Positions 40,762-49,107 of a stretch of DNA of 64,000 bases are shown here, piece after piece (the stretch's first letter is position 1; the number at the start of each line of letters is the position of its first letter). A program made the translations under genes and the position numbers. The DNA is from Sva-07 sp963828415 (lineage in GTDB: Bacteria; Actinomycetota; Acidimicrobiia; Acidimicrobiales; Ilumatobacteraceae), in the NCBI GenBank assembly GCA_963828415.1, contig CAWHEI010000003.1, forward strand, positions 620,001 through 684,000. Direction: 5' to 3'. Under the pieces are notes generated by a model. It did not search any database. It had not been told where the DNA came from and saw only the letters and a program-made list of their open reading frames with translations.

Positions 40762-41463
40762 TCAGACGTTCGTTTCGGGCTTCAGGCGACCGGTGTCGAC
40801 GTTGATCCCGGGGCCCATCGTGGACGACACCGTGATCTTCTTGAGGTACTTGCCCTTGGCGGAGGCGGGCTTCGCACGCTGAATCTCGTCGATCACGGCA
40901 CGGAAGTTCTGCTCGAGCGCTGCCGGCTCGAAGCTGGCCTTGCCGAGCGGGACGTGCACGTTGCCGTAGCGGTCGGTGCGGTACTCGACCTTGCCGCCCT
41001 TGAAGTCCTCGACCGCCTTGCCGACGTCGGGGGTGACCGTGCCGGTCTTGGGGTTCGGCATCAGTCCACGAGGACCGAGGACACGGCCGAGCCGACCGAC
41101 GACCGGCATCATGTCCGGGGTGGCGATCACGAGATCGAAGTCCATCTTGCCGGACTCGACGTCGGCGGCGAGATCGTCGGCTCCGACGATGTCGGCTCCG
41201 GCGGCTCGGGCTTCGTCGGCAGCCTCACCGGTTGCGAACACCGCGACGCGGATGTCCTTGCCGGTGCCTGCCGGCAGCGCGACGGTGCCGCGCACCATCT
41301 GGTCGGCCTTGCGAGGATCGACGCCGAGGCGGATCGACACGTCGACGCCTTCGTCGAACTTCGCCGACGCCATGGTCTTGACGAGGCCGACGGCCTCGGC
41401 CGGGCCGTAGAACTGGTCACGGTCGAACTGCTTGAGCGCGTTTGCGTACTTCTTGCCTGACAT
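40762..41463 (-). CDS. rplA: 50S ribosomal protein L1
   Basis: The 233-residue protein starts MSGKKYANALKQFDRDQFYG and contains VDVSIRLGVDPRKADQMVRGTVALP, DLVIATPDMMPVVGRLGRVLGPRGLMPNPKTGTVT and the C-terminal TVSSTMGPGINVDTG in pieces, all L1 hallmarks. L1 forms the mobile stalk at the E site and in E. coli represses rplKA. It follows rplK by 62 bp. Confidence 0.97.
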   Translation of the reverse strand: MSGKKYANALKQFDRDQFYGPAEAVGLVKTMASAKFDEGVDVSIRLGVDPRKADQMVRGTVALPAGTGKDIRVAVFATGEAADEARAAGADIVGADDLAADVESGKMDFDLVIATPDMMPVVGRLGRVLGPRGLMPNPKTGTVTPDVGKAVEDFKGGKVEYRTDRYGNVHVPLGKASFEPAALEQNFRAVIDEIQRAKPASAKGKYLKKITVSSTMGPGINVDTGRLKPETNV

Positions 41464-41525
41464 TGTCTGTCTCCCTCAGTGGTGAGCCCGCCGGGCGAGG
41501 TTGTCCCGGTCGTGGCGTGGATGGA

Positions 41526-41951
41526 TTACTTGACTTCGATGCCCATTGACCGGGCGGTGCCGCGGACCTGGAGCTTCGCGGCGTCCATGTCGTAGGCGTT
41601 CAGGTCGGGCATCTTGATGGTGGCGATCTCCTCGAGCTGAGCCTCGGAGATCGAACCGGCCACTTCGGCGCCCGGGTTGTTCGCAGCCTTTGCGAGGCCG
41701 GCCTTTTCGCGGATCAACACGGCAGTCGGCGGTGTCTTGAGCACGAAATCGAACGTGCGATCCTCGTAGATCGTGATCTCGGTCGGCACCACGGTGCCGG
41801 CCTGAGCCTCGGTCTTCGCGTTGTAGGCCTTCACGAAGTCCATGATCGCGATGCCGTGCGGGCCAAGCGCCGTGCCGACAGGCGGCGCGGGGCTGGCCTT
41901 GCCGGCCTCGATCTGGATCTTGACGACCGTGAGAATTTTCTTCTTCGCCAT
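41526..41951 (-). CDS. rplK: 50S ribosomal protein L11
   Basis: The 141-residue protein reads MAKKKILTVVKIQIEAGKAS, then PAPPVGTALGPHGIAIMDF, and ends QVRGTARSMGIEVK. L11 binds the GTPase-associated 23S rRNA region and is needed for the stringent response through RelA-type enzymes. It lies 42 bp after nusG and 62 bp before rplA. Confidence 0.98.
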   Translation of the reverse strand: MAKKKILTVVKIQIEAGKASPAPPVGTALGPHGIAIMDFVKAYNAKTEAQAGTVVPTEITIYEDRTFDFVLKTPPTAVLIREKAGLAKAANNPGAEVAGSISEAQLEEIATIKMPDLNAYDMDAAKLQVRGTARSMGIEVK

Positions 41952-41993
41952 AGCGATGTTCCTTTTCCGTTGTCTTCCGTCGCCGGTGGCGAA

Positions 41994-42911
41994 TCAGAGT
42001 TTGGCGACCTGGCTGAAGTCCATCTCCACCAGGGTCTCGCGACCGAAGATGTTGACGAGAACCTTCAACTTCATGTGGTCGGCGTTGATCTCGGCGATTT
42101 CGCCGGTGAAGTCGGCGAATGGGCCTTCCTTCACCCGCACGCTCTCGCCTTCTTCGTAATCGAGCTTGGCCTTGCGACGCGGGGCGGCGTCGACGCCATC
42201 GGTCTTCGGCGTGAGGAACGTCTTGACCTCACGACGCGACAGCGGGGTCGGCTTCTGGCCGTGACGGCTCTGGCCGACGAATCCCGTGATGCCCGGGGTG
42301 TTGCGCACGCAGTACCAGGACTCGTCGTCCATGATGCAACGAACCAGCAAGTAGCCCGGGAAGACCTTGCGCTGCACGGTCTGCTTCTTGCCGTTCTTGA
42401 ACTCGTCGACCTCTTCCATGGGGATGACGATCTCGTAGATCTTGTCCTCCATGTTCATCGACTGGATGCGAGCCTCGAGGTTGGCCGTGACCTTCTTCTC
42501 GTAGCCCGACTGCGTGTGGACGACGTACCACTGGCCCGGACGCAGCGTCGGATCGTCGAGAACGCTCTCCGTCACGTCTTCCGACGCCTCACCACCATCC
42601 TCGTCGTGACCGTCGAGGTCGGCCTCGGCGTCTGCCTCGTCGCTGGCGCTTCCCTCGGCATCTGTGTCCGAGTCCTCCGCCTCGCCGGCATCTTCCTCGG
42701 CAGCTTGGGTGTCGTCGGACTCGATGTGGATGGCTTCGACTTCCTCGGCGACGTCGGTTCCTTCGTCGGACTCGTCGTCGTGTTCGGAGGCTTCGGCCAG
42801 CACGTCGGTGGTACCGACGGGGAGCAGGTCGACGGGGTTGGTGACCGTCTCGTCGATTTCGGTGGTGGATTCGTCGGTCATGTCAGTGGTCTCAGTCAGG
42901 TCGTCGGTCAT
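41994..42911 (-). CDS. nusG: Transcription termination/antitermination factor NusG with long acidic N-terminal extension
   Basis: Residues ~125-235 form the NGN domain (PGQWYVVHTQSGYEKKVTAN ... QRKVFPGYLLVRCIMDDESW ... NTPGITGFVG). Residues ~250-305 form the KOW domain (GESVRVKEGPFADFTGEIAE). Together they link RNA polymerase to Rho or, via S10, to the ribosome. The protein is 305 residues because of about 120 acidic N-terminal residues. Many actinobacterial NusG proteins have such an extension, but here it includes EGSASDE at 86-92, encoded by the repeat shared with rplV and rplD. It starts 7 bp after secE. Confidence 0.97.
   Translation of the reverse strand: MTDDLTETTDMTDESTTEIDETVTNPVDLLPVGTTDVLAEASEHDDESDEGTDVAEEVEAIHIESDDTQAAEEDAGEAEDSDTDAEGSASDEADAEADLDGHDEDGGEASEDVTESVLDDPTLRPGQWYVVHTQSGYEKKVTANLEARIQSMNMEDKIYEIVIPMEEVDEFKNGKKQTVQRKVFPGYLLVRCIMDDESWYCVRNTPGITGFVGQSRHGQKPTPLSRREVKTFLTPKTDGVDAAPRRKAKLDYEEGESVRVKEGPFADFTGEIAEINADHMKLKVLVNIFGRETLVEMDFSQVAKL
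42636..42657 (-). repeat. 22-bp coding repeat, copy in nusG
   Basis: This copy encodes EGSASDE in the acidic N-terminal extension of NusG and is identical to the copies in rplV (12619-12640) and rplD (14876-14897), in the same reading phase. Confidence 0.8.
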
Positions 42912-42918
42912 GTCGGTG

Positions 42919-43218
42919 TCAGCTCGAGTAGAACCACTGGGAGAGTTCGCCGAAGACGAAGTCGAACCCTCCGACGAGCGCCGTGTAGACGACGACGGTG
43001 ATCATCACGATGATCGAGTAGCGCTTGACCTCGGGACGGTTCGGCCAGGCGACCTTGCGCATCTCGTCGCGCACCTCGCGGAGGTACTGACGAGGGCCGA
43101 CGCGTTCGGACTTCTTCTTCGGCTGTCGCTGGGCGCGCGTCGGCTTGCCCTGCTCGTCGAGGGCACCCATCTTGCGAAGCTGACGCTTCTGCTCGCGGTT
43201 CAAATCGTCCAGTGACAT
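42919..43218 (-). CDS. secE: Preprotein translocase subunit SecE
   Basis: The 99-residue protein has a basic cytoplasmic N-terminus and the SecE core VGPRQYLREVRDEMRKVAWPNRPEVKRYSIIVM split over its amphipathic helix. A single C-terminal membrane segment (TVVVYTALVGGFDFVFGE) follows. SecE stabilises SecY. It lies between tRNA-Trp and nusG, the usual arrangement. Confidence 0.95.
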   Translation of the reverse strand: MSLDDLNREQKRQLRKMGALDEQGKPTRAQRQPKKKSERVGPRQYLREVRDEMRKVAWPNRPEVKRYSIIVMITVVVYTALVGGFDFVFGELSQWFYSS

Positions 43219-43239
43219 GATTTCTCGTTCGGTGGTGGG

Positions 43240-43312
43240 CAGGGCAGGAGGGACTCGAACCCCCGACCGTCGGTTTTGGAGACCGATGCTCTACCAGCTG
43301 AGCTACTGCCCT
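43240..43312 (-). tRNA. trnW: tRNA-Trp (CCA anticodon)
   Basis: The minus strand folds into a cloverleaf: acceptor AGGGCAG/CTGCCCT, D arm GCTC...GAGC, and anticodon loop CTCCAAA giving CCA, with a T arm containing TTCGAGT. The discriminator is G. The 3' CCA is not encoded. It lies just upstream of secE, as in many bacteria. Confidence 0.96.
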
Positions 43313-43416
43313 CGGGCGGGAACGCCGAGTACCCGGTCGAGGGTACCAGCGATCCCAGAAGGCTGACCGCGGTCGTTGCCGACCGCGCTCGCTGCCCGTG
43401 AATCAGCGCCGTGAGG

Positions 43417-43581
43417 TCAGCGGGTCTCCTTGTGGAGAGTGTGCTGACGCTCGTTGGCGCAGTACTTCTTCATCTCGAGGCGCTCACGATCGTTGATCTT
43501 CGACTTCATCGTGATGTAGTTGCGCCGCTTGCACTCGGTGCACTCGAGGGTCACTTTGACCCGCTTGTCATTCTTGGCCAT
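43417..43581 (-). CDS. rpmG: 50S ribosomal protein L33
   Basis: The 54-residue protein begins MAKNDKRVKVTLECTECKRR and continues NYITMKSKINDRERLEMKKY and CANERQHTLHKETR. The first zinc half-site, CTEC, is intact. At the second, family members normally have CPxC, but here the sequence is CANE, so the fourth cysteine is missing. This may be a lineage feature or a C-minus intermediate. The gene lies between tuf copy 2 and tRNA-Trp. Confidence 0.92.
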   Translation of the reverse strand: MAKNDKRVKVTLECTECKRRNYITMKSKINDRERLEMKKYCANERQHTLHKETR

Positions 43582-43597
43582 GGGAGCTCCTGCTCTC

Positions 43598-44782
<1,185 letters not shown>

Positions 44783-44845
44783 TGCTTGTCCTCTGACTCC
44801 TGAGGTTGATTCCGAAACGGATCGGGGATCTGACTGGATATGTAG

Positions 44846-44919
44846 TAGCGGCGATCGGACTTGAACCGATGACCTTCCGATTATGAGCCGGATGCTCTGA
44901 CCAACTGAGCTACGCCGCC
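44846..44919 (-). tRNA. trnM: tRNA-Met (CAT anticodon), probably elongator
   Basis: The acceptor is GGCGGCG pairing with CGCCGCT, with a G-U closing pair and discriminator A. The D arm is GCTC...GAGC, the anticodon loop CTCATAA and the T loop TTCAAGT. The paired first base argues against an initiator tRNA. A lysidine-modified Ile tRNA with the same CAT anticodon cannot be excluded from the gene alone. CCA is not encoded. Confidence 0.9.
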
Positions 44920-44963
44920 AGGGGTTTGGCTCGCGACCGGACGGTTGCCCGACCACATGGTCG

Positions 44964-45036
44964 AGCCCTCTGTGGGAATCGAACCCACGACACCAGCCTT
45001 ACCATGGCTGTGCTCTACCGACTGAGCTAAGAGGGC
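44964..45036 (-). tRNA. trnT: tRNA-Thr (GGT anticodon)
   Basis: The acceptor is GCCCTCT/AGAGGGC. The anticodon stem CAGCC/GGCTG carries loop ATGGTAA, giving GGT, and the T loop is TTCGATT. The discriminator is T, and CCA is not encoded. It lies 44 bp upstream of tRNA-Met on the same strand, so both may be co-transcribed with tuf. Confidence 0.93.
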
Positions 45037-45169
45037 GTTCTTGACGGGTGCGAGCACCGTTTGTAGCGGTACCCGGGGCACCCTTCGGGACGCGGCACTG
45101 CCGCGGACCAGTCGACGAGTGTACCGCCCGCGTCGGGACAACCACCGCGGAGTTCTGGTCGTCCGGCAG

Positions 45170-45175
45170 TACTCT
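45170..45175 (+). promoter_or_regulatory. Putative -10 box for the GNAT gene
   Basis: TACTCT lies 8 nt before the GTG at 45184, without an intervening Shine-Dalgarno sequence, again suggesting a leaderless or near-leaderless transcript. Confidence 0.35.
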
Positions 45176-45183
45176 GCGGGGTC

Positions 45184-45711
45184 GTGTCGAACCCGACGCT
45201 CAGACCTGGAGGCGGCCCGCCGCCCGTCACGGTTCGCCTCGCCACACGCGAGGACGCTGCGGCGATCATGGCGATCTACAACGTCGAGGTCCAGAACCAC
45301 ACCAGCACGTTCGATCTCGTCCCTCGCACGCTCGACGATCAGCGTCGTTGGATCGCCGAGCGCTCGGGAGCGTTCGCCGCGGTGGTCGCCTCGATCGACA
45401 ACGAGGTCGTCGGCTTCGCGTCGTTGTCGCCGTACAAGGAACGCGCTGCGTATCGAACGACCGTGGAGGACTCGGTGTACGTGTCGCGCGACCACCCGCG
45501 CCTCGGCATCGGCCGACTGCTGATGCAGCACGTGATCGGCATTGCCGCAGAGTCGGGCTTCCACTCGATCATGGCGCGTATCGAGGCGACCGGGACGGCG
45601 TCACGCGCACTCCACGAGGCGTGCGGGTTCGAGTTGATCGGCGTGGAGCGCGAGGTCGGCCGCAAGTTCAATCGCTGGCTCGACGTCGCCGTGCTGCAGC
45701 TCATGCTCTGA
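45184..45711 (+). CDS. GNAT N-acetyltransferase, phosphinothricin acetyltransferase-like
   Basis: The 175-residue protein shows the Pat/Bar-type GNAT pattern: VRLATREDAAAIMAIYN at the start, TRTLDDQRRWI-like region near residue 50, and the acetyl-CoA-binding VSRDHPRLGIGRLLMQHVI at about 100-118. RIEATGTASRALHEACGFELIGVEREVGRKF follows near 137-165. Relatives acetylate phosphinothricin, methionine sulfoximine or other amines; the real substrate is uncertain. It starts with GTG. It lies on the plus strand between tRNA-Tyr and tRNA-Thr, both on the minus strand. Confidence 0.85.
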   Translation: MSNPTLRPGGGPPPVTVRLATREDAAAIMAIYNVEVQNHTSTFDLVPRTLDDQRRWIAERSGAFAAVVASIDNEVVGFASLSPYKERAAYRTTVEDSVYVSRDHPRLGIGRLLMQHVIGIAAESGFHSIMARIEATGTASRALHEACGFELIGVEREVGRKFNRWLDVAVLQLML

Positions 45712-45741
45712 GCGCGAACGAGCACGACGAACGCGTTCGAA

Positions 45742-45826
45742 TGGTGGGCCGGGAAGGATTCGAACCTTCGAAGGCAATGCCGGCAGATTTACAGTCTGCT
45801 CCCTTTGGCCGCTCGGGCACCGACCC
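45742..45826 (-). tRNA. trnY: tRNA-Tyr (GTA anticodon) with encoded CCA
   Basis: This is a class II tRNA with a long variable arm. The acceptor is GGGTCGG/CCGGCCC, the anticodon loop CTGTAAA gives GTA, and the T loop is TTCGAAT. The discriminator A is followed by an encoded CCA (45742-45744), unlike the other three tRNA genes in this window. Confidence 0.94.
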
Positions 45827-45948
45827 ATGACTTGTGTGTGCGTACCTCGGACGAGCGATGAACGAGGCGGCCTGAGCGTACCGGTCACCACGCCGAGCGC
45901 CACGCCGGATCTGGGCACCATGTCAGCGGTGCTCCTCGCCAACTCAGA

Positions 45949-47856
45949 TCAGGCGGCACCATCGATCTGGTCGCGAAGTCGGGCGGCGTCGGGGAGGTGG
46001 ACCGCCGCTCCGAGACGGTCGAGGGACGACTCGAACGAGCGGAGATGGATTTCGGCGTCCTCGAGGTCGCCCAGGGCGAGCGCGAGTTCTGCCAGGGCGA
46101 GATCGAACGAACCAACCGTGATCGACCCGACCCAGGCGAATGTCCCGGCGAAGGGCAGGAGGACGACGCGCAGTCGCCTACAGCGCTCGAGGTCGCCGGT
46201 GCGGGCGAGAGCACGACCCAGCAGCAGCATGGCGCCGCCCCACGCCATGTCGTTCGGCAGAGCTGCGCCGCTGTCGATCACCTCGCACTCGCGCAGTACT
46301 CGCGCAGTGTCTCCACGCTCAGCCGCGAGGAACGCCGCGATCGCGCGCCATGCGGGCATTCGAGGGTGTTCGGCGATCACTGCATCGATCTGGTCGGTGA
46401 GCTCGTCCCCGCGTCCCTGCGCCAGTCGCACGACGAGCGCGACCATCGTGTACGCCGTCAGAGCCCGTGACCGCGACACCGGTGCATCCTCGATCCAGCC
46501 AGCGGCCACGACGAGCGCGTCATCGAGGCGTCCGCTCAGGTAGTCGAGGCAGCTGGCCTGGTACTCGGCCATCCACCGACGTCCGGGACCGAGTTGCTGA
46601 GCGAGCATCCGCTGGTGAACGAACGACGTTCGAATCATCGGGTCGCAGAATTGGACCTGCACCGAGAAGACGAAATGGAGCGCCTCGCATCGGGCGTCGT
46701 CGTCGTCCATCCGTTCCGACCTCGCCAACATCTCGTCGGCAAGCTCTCGTCGCCGTCGCGCCTCCGACGGATGGGTCAGCACCAGGTACGCGTTGCCCAG
46801 CGCGCTGATCATCAGGGCGTCGTCGTCGAGACGACGTGCTACGGCGAGCGCTTCCTCGAAGTACTCACGACAGAGCGCTGCGTGGCCGCCCATGCTGAAG
46901 AAGAGCGTCGCCTCGCCGGCACACCGCGCTCGGGCAGCGTCGTCCTCGCACCGCGCCAGCGCGTCGGCGACGGTCTCGACGACCTGCTCGTCAAGAACTC
47001 CAGCGTCGGTCAGCGGCCCGAGTTTGCACAACGCCGCAGCAGCGAGCGCATACACGGTGTGGAACTGCGCCCGCTTGGAGAGTTCGACCACCTCCCAGAC
47101 GACGTCGAGATAGCCGGGGTCGCCGGCGCGCCGAAGGCTCTCCGCTCGATCGAGCATCAACTGCAACGCGACCTCGTCGAGGCAGCCCACGTGTTGTCGG
47201 TGGCGCTGGATCGCCTGGTCCAGCAGCGCTGCGGCCTCCGCGAACATCCCCGCGCTGACGGCCTGGCGTGCAGCTGCGGCGACGTTGCGGACCACGAGCT
47301 CCGGTCGCCCGCTCGACAGCAACAGGTGTGGCGCGGCCGCGAAGACTTGACCATGAGCGAGCAGGGACATCGCCAACGACCGGTGGATGTCTTCGCTGGC
47401 CTCACCGTCGAGGGCGTCGACGAGCGAGGACCGCGCGAGGGCACCGACGACGTCGAATCCACCCTCGCGGGCCGGGCGCAGCACCCCGAGTTCGATACCG
47501 AGCGCCAACGCACCGTGCAGATCGTTCGGCGCGCGTCCCGTCCCGGCGAGCACGTCGTACGAGAGCGGTCCCCCAGCGACGGCGATCAACGTCGCGACGT
47601 CGACGACCCCGCGGGGACCGACCGCCGACCCGTCGTCGGCCGCCTCCGCGGATCGGCGACGTTCGCGTTCCGACACGGTGTCGTCGTCTCCCACTCCCGC
47701 ACCGGTGATCATCCGTACGACCTCAGCACCCGCCGGCACGGGCGAATCCGGTGCGCCGACTGCGAGCACCACGAGGGGAACCGGCAGCGTGGTCAGCCGG
47801 GCGAGGTGTGCACACGAAGCGCTCGAGAGGTTGTTGGCGTTCTCCACGACGATCAA
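45949..47856 (-). CDS. C-terminal part of a LuxR/MalT-like ATPase regulator, 5'-truncated
   Basis: The 635-residue frame starts at a TTG with LIVVENANNLSSASCAHLARL, which resembles the Walker B region (LxVVEDAHxLD) of large AAA_16-type LuxR regulators. The P-loop and the preceding ~150 residues are missing. The next ~550 residues are helical, tetratricopeptide-like repeats (AEAALLDQAIQRHRQ, CREYFEEALAVARRLDDDAL and similar). No C-terminal HTH follows before the stop. Homology-like sequence extends upstream of the TTG for a few codons (LRAGPPT), then a stop appears. A truncated secreted-protein gene starts at the same base on the other strand. Confidence 0.6.
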   Translation of the reverse strand: MIVVENANNLSSASCAHLARLTTLPVPLVVLAVGAPDSPVPAGAEVVRMITGAGVGDDDTVSERERRRSAEAADDGSAVGPRGVVDVATLIAVAGGPLSYDVLAGTGRAPNDLHGALALGIELGVLRPAREGGFDVVGALARSSLVDALDGEASEDIHRSLAMSLLAHGQVFAAAPHLLLSSGRPELVVRNVAAAARQAVSAGMFAEAAALLDQAIQRHRQHVGCLDEVALQLMLDRAESLRRAGDPGYLDVVWEVVELSKRAQFHTVYALAAAALCKLGPLTDAGVLDEQVVETVADALARCEDDAARARCAGEATLFFSMGGHAALCREYFEEALAVARRLDDDALMISALGNAYLVLTHPSEARRRRELADEMLARSERMDDDDARCEALHFVFSVQVQFCDPMIRTSFVHQRMLAQQLGPGRRWMAEYQASCLDYLSGRLDDALVVAAGWIEDAPVSRSRALTAYTMVALVVRLAQGRGDELTDQIDAVIAEHPRMPAWRAIAAFLAAERGDTARVLRECEVIDSGAALPNDMAWGGAMLLLGRALARTGDLERCRRLRVVLLPFAGTFAWVGSITVGSFDLALAELALALGDLEDAEIHLRSFESSLDRLGAAVHLPDAARLRDQIDGAA

Positions 47857-48518
47857 TGTCGGCGGTCCAGCCCGCAGTGACCGATCGCGCCGTCCGCATC
47901 AGCGGGACGTACGCCGACCCCTCACCGGTCGACACCCATCGACTCACCGTCGAGTGGGGCGACGGCACCAGGTCGGTCGCCGACGTTGCCGGCGGCATCA
48001 TCACCGCGACACACACGTTCTCAGACAGCACCACCGCAGCATCGATCGAGGTGTGCGTCGTCGACGACGACGGCGGTACGGGATGTGTGACCGCACAAGC
48101 GAACCTCGGCACCACACCACCGCCGCCGGCGAAGACGCCGTTCCTGGTGCCGTTGACCCCCGCCCGCCTGCTCGACACCCGCAACTCACCCACCATCGAC
48201 GGCGCCTTCACCAACACCGGCCCACTCGCCGCCGGACAATCCATCGAACTCGAAGTCACCGGACGCGGCGGCGTCCCCGCCACCGGCGTCGACGCCGCCG
48301 TCATCAACATCGGCGCCCTCACACCCCAAGCCGGCGGATTCCTCACCATCCACCCCTGCGGCACCCTCCCCAACGCCTCCAGCCTCAACTACACCACCGG
48401 CGTCAACATCCCCAACGAACTCATCACCAAACTCTCCCCCACCGGCACCATCTGCATCTACACCTACGCCACCACCGACCTCATCGCCGACGTCGTCGGC
48501 TACATCCCCACCACCTGA
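47856..48518 (+). CDS. C-terminal fragment of a secreted protein: PKD-like domain plus 'LSPTG' surface domain
   Basis: The frame encodes, without a signal peptide, a PKD-type domain (VRISGTYADPSPVDTHRLTVEWGDG ... ATHTFSD) at residues ~10-70. A proline-rich linker and a ~120-residue C-terminal domain (VPLTPARLLDTRNS ... HPCGTLPNASSLNY ... ITKLSPTGTICIYTYATTDL) follow. The last domain is the one repeated three times in the 868-residue secreted protein at 61244-63850. A PKD domain with no signal sequence implies that the real N-terminus is missing. The ATG at 47856 exactly abuts the TTG of the truncated regulator on the other strand. Confidence 0.65.
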   Translation: MSAVQPAVTDRAVRISGTYADPSPVDTHRLTVEWGDGTRSVADVAGGIITATHTFSDSTTAASIEVCVVDDDGGTGCVTAQANLGTTPPPPAKTPFLVPLTPARLLDTRNSPTIDGAFTNTGPLAAGQSIELEVTGRGGVPATGVDAAVINIGALTPQAGGFLTIHPCGTLPNASSLNYTTGVNIPNELITKLSPTGTICIYTYATTDLIADVVGYIPTT

Positions 48519-48566
48519 CGGCCCCACCCCACCAGTCCACCCGACGACCACGACCCGCCCGTTCGC

Positions 48567-48572
48567 TAGCCT
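48567..48572 (+). promoter_or_regulatory. Putative -10 box of a leaderless promoter (YajQ-family gene)
   Basis: TAGCCT is followed by 7 nt and the ATG at 48580. No Shine-Dalgarno sequence is seen. Confidence 0.45.
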
Positions 48573-48579
48573 TGCCATC

Positions 48580-49068
48580 ATGCCCACGTTCGATGTCGTG
48601 TCCGAAGTCGACGCCCAGGAAGTCCGCAACGCGGTCGACCAGGCCCAGCGCGAGATCGCCAACCGGTTCGACTTCAAGAACACCAACTCGACGATCGAGC
48701 AGAGCGAGATGGTGATCACGCTGGCCACGGTCAGCCGTGACCGCCTCGACGCGCTGCGCACCGTTCTCGAGGAGAAGCTCGTCAAGCGGGGGGTGTCGCT
48801 GCGCGGCGTCGACTACGGCGACATCCAGGACGCCACGCAGAACACGGTGCGTCAGGTCGTGACGATCAAGGTGGGGATCTCGTCCGACAAGGCCAAGGAG
48901 ATCAACAAGCTGATCAAGGAGAAGGCGCCGAAGGGCACGTCGAGCCAGACCCAGGGCGAGTCGATTCGTGTGACCGCCAAGAAGCGCGACGCGTTGCAGG
49001 ACGTCATCGCGATGTTGAAGGCCGAGGACGTCGGTATCCCGCTGCAGTTCCAGAACTTCCGCGACTGA
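48580..49068 (+). CDS. YajQ family nucleotide-binding protein
   Basis: The 162-residue protein is typical of the whole family: MPTFDVVSEVDAQEVRNAVD, REIANRFDFKNTNSTIEQ, TQNTVRQVVTIKVGISSDKAKEINKLIKE broken over conserved blocks, and the C-terminal LKAEDVGIPLQFQNFRD. YajQ proteins have been described as cyclic di-GMP-binding regulators in proteobacteria and bind nucleotides or tRNA elsewhere. Their role in actinobacteria is not settled. A GGDEF gene is 11 kb away, which is too far to imply a link. Confidence 0.93.
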   Translation: MPTFDVVSEVDAQEVRNAVDQAQREIANRFDFKNTNSTIEQSEMVITLATVSRDRLDALRTVLEEKLVKRGVSLRGVDYGDIQDATQNTVRQVVTIKVGISSDKAKEINKLIKEKAPKGTSSQTQGESIRVTAKKRDALQDVIAMLKAEDVGIPLQFQNFRD

Positions 49069-49107
49069 CACCCGTCAACGAAAACCGGCAAGCAAGCGAA
49101 GCGCCCG

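Noticed and set aside
40155..41460. Plus-strand frames of 200-340 codons across rplJ and rplA
   Set aside because: They are antisense to well-defined ribosomal protein genes and their leader, and encode no recognisable domain.
44783..44956. A 58-codon N-terminal extension of the second EF-Tu
   Set aside because: The extension would be read through the tRNA-Met gene. The ATG at 44782 gives the same N-terminus as the other EF-Tu copy.
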